In this document: positions 24,489 to 36,400 of the stretch, piece by piece
Numbering within the stretch: position 1 is the stretch's first letter
Layout: the number at the start of each line of letters is the position of its first letter
NCBI GenBank assembly: GCA_964020085.1
Contig: OZ026597.1
Span: 7,657,310-7,721,309 of the forward strand
Reading direction: 5' to 3'
Length of the DNA: 64,000 nucleotides
DNA from: Micromussa lordhowensis
Lineage: Eukaryota; Cnidaria; Anthozoa; Scleractinia; Lobophylliidae
The notes under the pieces: generated by a model
Seen by the model: the letters and a program-made list of their open reading frames with translations, nothing else
Databases searched by the model: none
What the model was told of the DNA's origin: nothing
Translations under genes and position numbers: made by a program

Positions 24489-27400
24489 TTTAATTTAAAC
24501 TCACACAAACATTAATTTTACAGTGCTAGAAAAAGAAAAATAGAATACATGTAATTATATACAAATTACATCTAGAAGATAATAAATAGTACTAATGAAA
24601 ATTTACAATTGCAATTAAGAAGTACAGTGTTAGAGGAAAAAAGAAAAAGGGATAAATGGAAAACACACAGTTTTAATACTAGGTTGATTGTGAGGAGTTT
24701 GGGACACCTAAATAGCTTATGAAACTAATCGAGTAGGTGCCCCAAAGTAATTAAATGTATCAAAGGAAATACAGTGTTCAATATATGTTGTGGTTCAGAT
24801 TCGAACACGGACTCCGAGACGTGAGTTGAATGCACACACGTTTATTACAAACTACTGAGCGAAGGAAAAAGAGTACACGATGAATAAATTAGCGGCCTTA
24901 TATACACACCGAACGGCCTGGCACTAATGCGACGACCGCAGGCCGGAAATACTAATTTCTAAGCGATATCACGACATCCCCCTTTTCTTAAGGATAACAC
25001 ACTGGTTAAAATAAACAGAAAATGTTCAAGTGCAAATGCATATTGCATGCTTATAAGTTCAGTCTATCTAGAGCTTTAACTTGTCTACTGGAGCGTCGAA
25101 GTGGCAGCACAGGAGAGGGATCTGAGGTCGGCCCTGAAGACACAGGCTCGGCTGACTCAGCAGAGGCACAGGCAGCACTTTGGGCTTCATGTGAAACAGA
25201 GTCGTCAACTGGAATATCAACAGGGATCTGGTCACTTTGGAACTTAAAAGACTCTCCCGTCGCACGAAGATGACGACGGTTTCTTCTAAGGGTGCCGCCT
25301 CTTTCAGTGTTCACCAAATAGGAGCGTGGGGTACTAGCCACACCCTGGACAATGCCTGACTTCCATGTACTAGTAGCTGGATCAAGGACGCGAACACGAT
25401 CTTCTGGAAAGAGCGGGTGCAGTGGCTGTTGGGCCGTTTTGTCGAACTGCACTTTCTGCTTATCCTGTCTGAGTTGGAGTTTCACATTGATGTCTCCATT
25501 TGCAGATAACGAAGGTTTGGAGACAGCTGGCAGGTTTGTCTGGTATACCCGGCTGTTCAGAAGTTCTGCAGGTGACGGCAAATCATGACTGAGTGGGGTG
25601 CTACGTAGACAAAGCATAGCCAAATGAGGGTCCTGGCCTGATTCTTTGCACTTTTGCAGAAGATCTTTCACAGTTTGCACAGTTCTCTCACTCATACCAT
25701 TGGACTGAGGATAGAGCGGACTTGATGAAACGTGGACAAATCCGTAATTACGACTAAACTCCTGGAAAGCTGCAGATGAGTACTGGGGACCATTGTCAGT
25801 TACAAGCTTGCTAGGAATTCCATGTTCTTCAAAAACAGATTTGAGTTGCGCAACAACTGCGGACGACTGGATGTTGGAAAGCTTCTTTACAACAGGAAAC
25901 TTGCTATAATAATCGACTACCACCAAGTAATTGGCACTGTTCCAATAGAATATGTCTGAACCTAACGTATGCCACGGCTTTTGCGGCACATCATGAGGCA
26001 GTAGGGGTTCCTTGACATTCAGCTTCTGGTGACGCTGGCAGGGTGGGCAACTCTTAACCAGCTCCTCAATATCACCATTGATGTTTGCCCAGAATACTGA
26101 CCCCTTTGCTCTAAGCTTGCATTTCTCAGCACCTTGATGGGCATAGTGTAGTTGTCGAAGGACGTCAGGTTGCAAGGCCCTAGGGATGACAATACGTGTC
26201 CCCTTCAGTGTCAAACCATCGAATACAGTGAGCTCATCGCGATAGTTCCAGTAAGCATGAAGATAAGCGGGGCAATCGGACCTCTTTTCGGGCCATCCAT
26301 GCATGATGATCTCACGCAGAGCTGACAAGGCTGTATCCTTGGCGGTTTCATCCTGTATTTGAGACACTCTCAACGGGCTTGCATTAAGATGGAGATGGAC
26401 CTCATGCAAAGATACGTCTAGCCCTTGCACATCTTCACCAGAACAGGAGCTGATTCTTGAAAGAGCGTCAGCAACAGGTATGTCCTTACCAGGGACATAT
26501 TTGATTTGTGCATCATACTTCTGTATGCGCAACATCATCCGAGCGATGCGGGGAGGTGCGCTTGACAGATACTTCTTGAAGATAGCCTCCAGCGGTTTAT
26601 GGTCAGATTCCACGACAACAGGCCGGCCATAGGCGTAATAATGAAATTTCTCCAAACCAAAAAGAACAGCCAACATCTCTCTCTCGATATTGGAATATCG
26701 ACTCTCAGTATCAGACAGCAACTTGCTAGCAAACTCTACTGGACCATTGGCTTGTAGGAGAACTGCACCTAAGCCCTTCTGAGAGGCATCCACTTGAATG
26801 GTTACGGCCTGAGTACTGTCAAAGTACTGCAGTGCGGTAGGGGCCACAATGGCTTTCTTGATACGATCAACGGATGACTGGTGCTCGGGGCTCCAAACAA
26901 AGTCACTTGTTTTCTTGGTGAGCGCCCAAAGATTAGCTGCTATGGATGCCAAGTTAGGAACGAAACGGCTAAGGAACTGGACCATCCCGAGAAACGATTG
27001 AAGATCTGCAAGGCTGGTTGAGGGATCCATGGACAGTATGGAATCGATCTTCCGTGGATCAGGCTGGAGACCTTCAGCACCTATGATATGGCCAAAGAAG
27101 GGAATTCGAGTGCATCTGAACTTACACTTGTCCAGGTTAAAGCGAAGGCCAGTCTCACGAGCACGCTGGAGAACAGCACGAAGGTTTTCATTATGGTCAC
27201 TACAGTCCTCCTTATAGCCATACACAACAATATCGTCTGCAATTCCGGTAACACCAGGTAAGTCACCAAAGGTTTCATCTACCTTTCTTTGGAAGATGTC
27301 CTGGGCGCAGACTAGACCGAATGGTAACCGCAGGAACCGGTATCTTCCAAAGGGCGAATTAAAGGTCGTACACAGGGAACTCTTCTGGTTGAGCTTGATG

Positions 27401-30400
27401 TTCCAATAGCCACTACGTGCGTCAAGGATAGAGAAGCACTTCGCACCGTTAAGCTTCGGAAGAATGTCCTCAAGTGTAGGTGTGAAGTAGTGTGGTCTCT
27501 TGACGGCACAGTTCAGATCTTTGGGATCTAGACAAAGACGCAATGCACCAGTGCTCTTTGTGACACATACCAAAGAATTTACCCAATCGGTGGGCTGGGT
27601 AACCTTAGCTAATATCCCTTGTGCAACAAGCGAATCAAGTTCCTTCTTCAAGGGTTCCTTGAGGGCTTCTGGAACTCTTCGAGGAGGGTGCACAACCGGG
27701 GGAACAGCCGGATCGATGGTGATATGATATTCACCCTGAAAACAGCCAATTCCCTCAAAGCAATCTTTGTACTGTTTGAGTAGCTGTTCCTTAGCAACCG
27801 GGTCAGGATCACAAACAGGCTTTGCAAGGTTTGTACTTGTACTTGGTCCAGAAATCTCTTCTTGGGTTGTGATGCAGAAATTCATGGTAATCAAGTTCAA
27901 ATCTTCACAAGTTGGTAAACCTAATATGGTCGGACCGTCTGCATCCACGACATGAAACGGATATGACTTGCAGGAGCCTCCATAACCCAATTTGAGTGTG
28001 CAAATGCCATGATGACCAACGACATGTCCACCAAAACCAGTGATGATAGTGCTTGATGGCGACAAGCAAGTGGGAATACCACCAGGGTTACATGATGACT
28101 GTGGAAAGAGTGATTTGTAAGTGCTCAAAGAGATAACATTCCCCTCAGCACCAGTGTCAACTTTACACAAAAGCGGTTTCTTGCAGTGATCTAAATCCAC
28201 TTCCACTGCCAGGAAGGCTTGGGTTGCACTCTTTGTGACCTGATTTACTGACAAGGTATGGAAATACAACTGATCTGGAACCGATAGTTCAGAGCTGCCT
28301 GCTTGATCACAACCTTCGAGGCTATGAAGATGATGCTTTTCCTTACCAGGAGGCTGCTTCACCTTCGGAGGTTTAGGATGCCTTTGACGACCACCCCTTT
28401 GATGACCACCGCTTGACTTTCCCTTTGGGTCAGGCTTGGATGAGCGGCAGACTTTTTCCCAGTGATTCTCTTTACCGCACGCACGACACCTTGAACCGTA
28501 AGCAGGACAAGATGAGCGTTTGGAAATATCGTGCTCAGTGCCACAACATCCACAAACACGAATGGTGGGGCCGCGGGGCTTGACGGGAACACTTCCTCCA
28601 TGCTTTAGAGCATCAACATGAGTAGAACTATCAGGTGAGATTTCTTTGATTTGGTTACTTGTCACCTCCTCTGTGCGGGCAATATTCAGGGCGGTATCAA
28701 GTGTGAGAGTTGCGTCCTTGTCGAGGAGCTTGGTTTGTGTACGCTTTGAATTCGATCCGAAAATCAAGGCATCAATGATATGCTCGTCAGGGCTTGTAAA
28801 ATGGCATTCTTCTACGAGAATTCGAATTTTCTTAACAAATGAATCAACAGTCTCACCAGGTTCTTGCTTCAAGGTCCTGAGCTTGTACCTTGCGAGGCGA
28901 AAGTTGCTCTTCGGAGATAGGTAATTCTCAAAGCGTGTCCAGTAGGTGTCGAGTTTCTTCTTCTCCGTGGCGGTTAAAGCCCACGTGGAAACTAATTCGA
29001 TTCCATCGTCACCCGACCAGATCAGAAGATAGCTAACCTGTTCTTCCTCCGATTTCTCCTTGAGTGGGCCAGAAAAGTAAAGCTCACAACGGGCTTTGAA
29101 CTTTTTAAACGCTTGCGGGGCGTCCGGTGAATGCCAGTCCATAGAAGGAATAGGTAAACCAGCAAGTTCCGCCATCTTGATTCCGACGAACGTGAAGAGA
29201 AGCCTTTTAACCGACCAGGTTTCGCTGAAAGATACGGCGAAGGTATCCAAGACTTCCAATTCAACAATCTGGCACCGCTCCTGACACCATGTTGTGGTTC
29301 GGATTCGAACACGGACTCCGAGACGTGAGTTGAATGCACACACGTTTATTACAAACTACTGAGCGAAGGAAAAAGAGTACACGATGAATAAATTAGCGGC
29401 CTTATATACACACCGAACGGCCTGGCACTAATGCGACGACCGCAGGCCGGAAATACTAATTTCTAAGCGATATCACGACAATATATAATTTATGTTAAAA
29501 GTATTTCTTTAAGATCTAACTATCCAAAAAAAAAAAAAACAGTGTATTCAAGTGCATGTTGACTGGAAAGATCTTTGAACACTACACTGTTAGCTTCCCA
29601 ATGAAATGATTGATGTCAGCTAGAGATCCATGCATTTTTGAAAAACTTCTTCCACAGGTCAAAAGTAACAAAACAACATAATTATAAACTCACCCAGCCT
29701 TTAGAGCATCAATCTCGTCTTGAAGTTTCTGAATTTCAGCTTTCAGTGTATCTACTTCATTTGTGTGTTTCTCTGTTAACTCATTTATTTTCTTTGTCTC
29801 CTCCTCTTCTTTTTCTTGTAACTCCTTCTGATGTGCTTCATCTTTCTCCTGTTTTTCTTTTTCAACAAGTTCTAACTGTTGCTTTAACTCATTGACTTCC
29901 TCTTCATGTTTTGCTTTCAATGCTCGGATTTCATCTTCATGGAAAGTTCGATTCTGTTCCTGTTGTTTCAAACCTTGTTCCTCTAATGCTTTCAACTTTT
30001 CTTCAAGTTCTCTCACTTTTTCTTGTTCACCTTTAAAATCTACCAGCACTGCAATCAAACATATTAATTGCATTTCCTTTATTAGTTAAGACAAAATCAA
30101 TAATAATGAAAAAATATCCAAAACAAAATAAACAACGGAACATGCATTTATTTAATAATAAAATTACTATTTAACATCAAAGACAATTTTCTTATTTGTA
30201 CATCTTCGCAGATGTCTAGTGCTCATTACATAACTGTTACCAAGACCGCAATATTAAATATGACTTACACAAGGTGTATTTAGCATGTCTTTCATCCAGC
30301 ATCCTGGTTAAATCTTTCACAGCTGTTACCTGTACATCAGTGACAGATTGGAAAAATACTTAGTAACAAACTAAATTTTTGACATCTGTCAAATTTCATG

Positions 30401-33400
30401 TCCATTCATTTTATGATGTCCTGATCACACTTTGGCCACTCTTAGTGGTAATGACTTTTGATTGACACCTACATGTAGCAAAGCTGTGACCTTACAAGTA
30501 ATATATTCCACACTAAATACTTCAATCTGTGATTCTCAAGAGAAAAAAGATGCACCTCAAGAGAAACAAGAACCATCTGGAGAGACACCAGACACACCTC
30601 GCAAGAAATGAGACGAGAGGTTCAACTTGCTTTTGAGTGGAACTGTACCTGCATACTTTTGCCAATTTTTTTGAGTCAAAAGTGTGAGAAATTGGCCAAT
30701 AACCAGGTGGCATGAGATATTTCTTTCCTGCAGCAGAGTTTGCAGGTATTTATTTGCACTTTACTGTAATCAATAAGTGTATCAACTTTAAGGTGCTTCC
30801 CTCACAGTGCTTTCAAGGGTACTATCATAACAAAAACACATTTTTCCATGCTCTGCACCCTTATAAACCATGCAACACTGGCTATAAAATGTCCACAACT
30901 GGGAAGGGTAACAACTACCTCTACATGTTGCTAACCCTTTCGAACTGAGTTTTCAATAAAAGTCAGTTAGAACATCATTTTTAGTGTCAATATAACATAA
31001 AAGTGGACAACAAAAAGTTAAGTTGAAGGAAGCATTTCACCTTGTCTTGTTCAAGCTTGGCAAATTCTTCCCTGTTTTTAATAAGAAGTTGTCGCTTGTC
31101 ATTTAGCAGAACCTGGTTCTTGTTTTGGAGGCTCTGAAAATATTTAAATTGCACATATTAATCAGATCAAAAACAACAAGTTACATTAATAAGGGAGATG
31201 TGGCGATGTAACAGATGACGTACTAGACTCTGGATAGAGCAGTGTAGGTTGAAGTGCTAGCCTGGCTAAACAAGTCTTGTTCTTGCAATTGGGAAAGACT
31301 CTGAGTGTACCCTTATGGTGACTTTTCTTCTCCCAGGTGTATTGTAAATGAGTACCAGCAAATTACATTTTGGCAACTTTGTGATGGACAAACATCCCTT
31401 CTTTTATTTTAGTGACTTCATACTACAGAACTAGCATTTAATGCACCTGTCTGATGGGCCACAAAGCTCAAATGCAAACTTCACCTTTTGCCAAGTTTTG
31501 GGAATATTTTGATATTAAAGTTCAAAAAGTCGATACTGTTTGTACAATAAAGCTGAAACACATTCTCGTTTAGTACAGGTAAAGAAAACTTCAGATACTT
31601 CACAATAATGCAGATTGAATAATATTCAAGCAACTTGCTGCATTGCAGTGCTTTTTGCATCCTGGCTGATATTGCTTATAAACTGACACTTCTTTGTTTT
31701 CATTGTTTCTGATTTGCTAGTTTTCTGATTTTTGATACCAATAATTTCTTATCTTATCAACCGAGTCTACTCATTACTGAAAACATTAATAGTTTAAACA
31801 TCCTTACAAAAGGTTTCTATCAAAACATGCTCTTAGACTATAAGTGTTCTTGAAACAATCTAAACATTGAGACAAATTAAAAAGCTATAATTGTACAGTT
31901 CATAGCCTTGAACATTCAAATGTTAGATACATAACTATAAGTACATAATTGCTGCATACATGGTATACTACACACAGTGTCTGTAATGTATGTGTACATA
32001 AATATCTTACCTTCACTGTGTCTTGCCAGTAAGTGTTAGTACGGAATGAATCCTCGCGATGAATGGTTATAACTTGTCGGAAAGTTGTGACTTTGTTAGA
32101 GTACTCATTGCGCAAGTTAAGAACAAAAGTGTTGAATTTAGCCTGGGAAGAGATCAGAATAGTGTTAATTCATCAGATTTATTATTAATTCATGAAGTTC
32201 ATACTTAATATATGTAACTGTTGGAGTACAGTCACAATCAGTTTTATACCAGAGAGCTCTGCCCGAGGTCTGAACCCTTATCCATTTATCGGTATTTAAA
32301 TATAAAACATTTTTTTACAGAAACAGGTACCCTCTCATATACACATACCTATCTTAGAAAATGGTCCATAAACGTCTTTCACACTATACATATGGTAAAA
32401 ACAGTGCCATCACTATCCTACACCTTAATTCCTACACCTCTTGAATGTGCCATAAAAGCCCTACCCTTTCATCTATCTAGTCTGAAAAAATTAACTGCTT
32501 CTAGGCAGAGCCTTGCTGTAGAGTATATAGGCCAGTGAAGAGGGTCCCCCAACCCAAATGAGTGTGCAAGTTCCCCTGGACATGTTGCAGGAATTACTTA
32601 CATGTAATTAATAGAAATAACCAATGGTTAGGAAGTGTGGGCTAGAACTTGGGCACTTGCCTCCCACCAATCTGTCCCGGGTTCAATTCCCGGACCTAGC
32701 GTCATATGTGGGTTGAGTTTGTTGTTGGTTGTCTACTCTGCTCTGAGAGGTTTTCTCCGGATACTCCGGTTTTCCCCTTTCCTCAAAAACCAACATTTCC
32801 AAGTTCCAATTCGATCCTGGAAATGCATGGGCATTTCTGAACGAGTTATTATGAAGTCCTTGGTACTCCGTGGGTAAACAAATTACATATTTTTTTGTAC
32901 ATTGAGTGCATGCACGCAGTTATGCAGTCAGGTATTTGACATATAGATTCAGTGTGTATGATTTCTGCAAAGCTGCATGTATTTTGACCCACTAGCTATC
33001 AACAACAAGCAACTAAAGCCTGCATCATCAGGAAAGAAAGTTTTGTAGCTCAGTGACGACAAATGGCTATGAGTTGTGGTAAGAAAACAATTCTTCTGTG
33101 TAGCTCAGCAAATGGCCATGATGACCCTCAGATCTGGGATCAGAAAATAAAATTTCCGATTTGTAGCTTAGCAAATTCGTTGTGGCCAAAATTGGTACTT
33201 TGCATGTCGTCTAACTCGTGTTTTGTGGTCAGAATGGTTAATTCACCTTTTTCATTTTGTGAAAACAAGATGTAAATTTAAGCAATTTAAACAAATACAA
33301 ACACTAGTTCAACTTCACGTGCAGATTGTTATCTGCCATTCAAGGAAACTTTGTTTCGAACGCCACCAAAGTAGACCAAACATGCAAAGTAGATGCGTAA

Positions 33401-36400
33401 ATGCACTGCTCTAATCTTTGATTACTACTAGTATGGTCTAGTTTGGTCTTCTTTGGTTCCGCTATTGGTTGGCATTAAACCTTGTATTTGTAAAATGTCT
33501 TTAGATCTCCCCGCCTTGATTAGTTTATAAGCTATTTGCCGGGGGAAACTTATGTAATTACTTATATTTGTAATCAATAAAATTTTGTTGTTGTTGTTAG
33601 TTTAATTTTCAATTTTGAGCAGGATGTGAGCATGTGTCTTAGTAATTTGGGTTAAGGGCCTACTGATGTAGTTTTCGGGGTGCGTTACAAAGGATGTAAT
33701 GGTCAGGTAATTTGAGAAAATTTGGCATTAATTTGGTCAGTTTCAAACTTTCGTAAACCAATGACCCTAAATATGACGTCATTATGCCACGCCCATGGTC
33801 ACGTGACTGATAAAAGAAAACTCTAAATTTTTCTACGTGCTGCAGAATTTGTGTATTTAATCAGTGGTATGATAATTTGTATTCATTTTTGTATCCTGTT
33901 AAGCATGGGTTTCTTTTCATTTTGAAAAATGTTCTTTTCAAAGAGATAAACGATATTGAAATACCTATAACATTTTTAAACAAAATGTTTTGAAAAAACC
34001 AATGCTAAGCTATATTCTGTATTTTGGGGTGAACTGTGTCACATAAAAAATATTAATTCAATCTAAAGACCACCGGAAATTTAGCGTTTTGCCAAACCGG
34101 AAGTCAGTTCCATTACACATGCGCAGTTGATCTGACAGTGTGAGGTGAACACGTTCAATCAGGGCGGTGAAACGAGCGGGTCCGAGCAAAAAGGTGTGAT
34201 GCAGTAGACTAGGGTCGAAACTCCCTTCTATGTGAATCAGCAATTTTTTTGCTGCATTTTTTGTTCTGAGGCAATGGGAAAAGGTGAGTTTTTCAGAGAT
34301 GAAAACAGGACTTAAAATTTTGCGCTGTGAATGAGTAAGTTCTTCTCGCGCTAGTTGTATGCGTAAGCTTTTGATTTATGAATAAAGTTTATACAAGAAA
34401 GCTCTTTTCTCTGGTATCGAGTTAATTTGTGAGTTTCTCAGAACAAAGCTCAGTGAGGAGGGTCCTTAGTCAGAACCAATTTCTGTTTTCGATACTTTCT
34501 TATTCTTTCTACCTCATTGTCGAGTTTGCAGAAGTTTTAATTTTGAAAGGAAAATTTGACGCGTACAAGTAGCTAATTTGCATAGTGGAGCGCGTGCACT
34601 TTCATGTCCGAGTCCGTGTCAAAAACTTGACAAAAATAATGTTTTTTCGCCATCTTTTGTGCTGAGATGCTGCAACAGTTTTCGCCAACGCTATAAGGCT
34701 ACTAACGTCATTTGTGTTTCTTCAACAAAGTGAAATTTTATACTGGGAAAATAAATTAGACAAGGAGTTCAGAGAACTCTAACAACAAAATCAAAATCGT
34801 TATTCGGGGTGAACTGTTGGTCAAAGAAAGCTGATTATCTCTGTTGTCTTCCGATATTTACAGCTAAACTTTCTCTCCCTACTTTCCTTCCCGACATTAA
34901 ATCAACCCATGTTTTTGTGATGTTTTGTATTTTAATTTTTTTGGTTTGCTTTTATCCTTTTTAAAGTTTTAAAACGACTATAATTGAAACAATTAGGAGA
35001 TTGTTATCAAATTTCCCAGGTCGGCGAGTGGGTTTTCTGGTCAGCTCATGATATCATGACGTCAGCCACCGGAAGGGACATTTCACTTCCTTAAGCAATG
35101 CGCGAAAATCCGTCTGTGGGCCCTTAAGCACTCAAGTAAGTGATTAGGCCTAAGCACTTATTTAGAATGGTTAGCTTTGATGTTAGGCTGGGAACTTTGC
35201 ATATGAGTTAGTGGTTTGGGTTGAGCTCTCAGGTTAGTAATTAGTTTGGAATTGATTAGCTTCTTAGTAATTAAAACAAAGTTCATGTATGAATAATTTA
35301 AAATTTACATGTATTTATGAATAAATTAACATTTATATGAGAGGGGCTTGGGGTGATGAACTGATAATTAAAACAAGTATGAGAGCTCTTGCATCCATTG
35401 CTTTCATGGTCAAGTGGTAATGACAGTGGGAAGCAGATCCAGAAGTTAGCGGTTCAAATCCCGGTTAGTACAAGATAAAAAGAAAAAAAAAAAGGTGAAA
35501 CCTGCTATTAATTAGTATTCACACTTAATGGGGATTTGGGGGAAGGGGTAGGTGGCGAGAAAAGGAGAGAATAGGTTAGAGAATGTAAAGAGATATTTTC
35601 CCTTTTTTATGGATAGTTGACAAAAAAAGGGGGGTTTGAAAAATTCAACCAAGTTTGAAAAAATGAACCAGTTTGAAAAATTTAAAACTGGTTTAAAAAA
35701 AAATTAAACCCCCCAAAAAAATCAAACCACAACATATATCGAAAAGTCTATGATTTGGGAGCCCTTGTTCAAATCCACTTGCAAAAGATCAGTTCATTGT
35801 TTTGGCAGCCAATTTGTTCACATTATGGTCGGGCAAATGTTGCCCCTCTTGTGGAATACACTGGTCAGCTGAATTACCACAAACAAGTTTACGACCTTGT
35901 AACGACTGACTGATCATGAGTGACTGACAGAATGAGTGGACTATTTCCCAACTACAGAACTTTGTACCTGCTACAACTTCCACTATCTACACTTTCACTT
36001 CTTAAAAACTAGCTTTACACAGAGTTGATGTACCTGGATATCATCCTCAAGTGATTTGTATTGATCTTGAATCTGATCAACAACCTTCACATGACTGCTT
36101 TTCATCTTCTTCATATCATCCATTACCTACAATTAATTTGCAATTGACACAAACAGTTAAAATATAAGCAGACAAGCTAACATTGTCAACACTTGCAAAA
36201 CAGTGGCCAGTGTACCCTTACACTCAAAGAGCTGGGGTGAAAGTGAATCAGTTAACATGTACATCTGCTTGTCCTATAACACAGGTTTCATTAGCCTTTT
36301 CAGCAAGAGGGCAAAACGTTTTGAACTGAACCGGGCTAGCAAAATCATCCTCACAGCCAGTCAGTGTGCCTTTGCCTTAATGAAACTCCTGCTACAATAG

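Larger units (their letters stand above)
24786..29480 (-). mobile_element. Nearly intact Ty3/Gypsy LTR retrotransposon (4695 bp)
   Basis: Two 191 bp LTRs (24786-24976 and 29290-29480) begin TGT and end ACA and differ at one base only (A at 24797, G at 29301). The 5 bp duplication ATATA flanks it at 24781-24785 and 29481-29485. Between the LTRs are a tRNA-type primer-binding site, one long Gag-Pol frame and a polypurine tract. It is inserted in the kinesin intron between exons 10 and 11, in the same transcriptional orientation as the host gene. The near-identical LTRs imply a recent insertion, and all catalytic motifs are intact, so it may be mobile or only recently silenced. Confidence 0.95.

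Noticed and set aside
25051..29343. Start of Gag-Pol at the first in-frame ATG inside the LTR
   Set aside because: That start would place 56 residues of LTR and leader sequence before Gag; the ATG at 29175 follows the primer-binding site and begins a plausible Gag.
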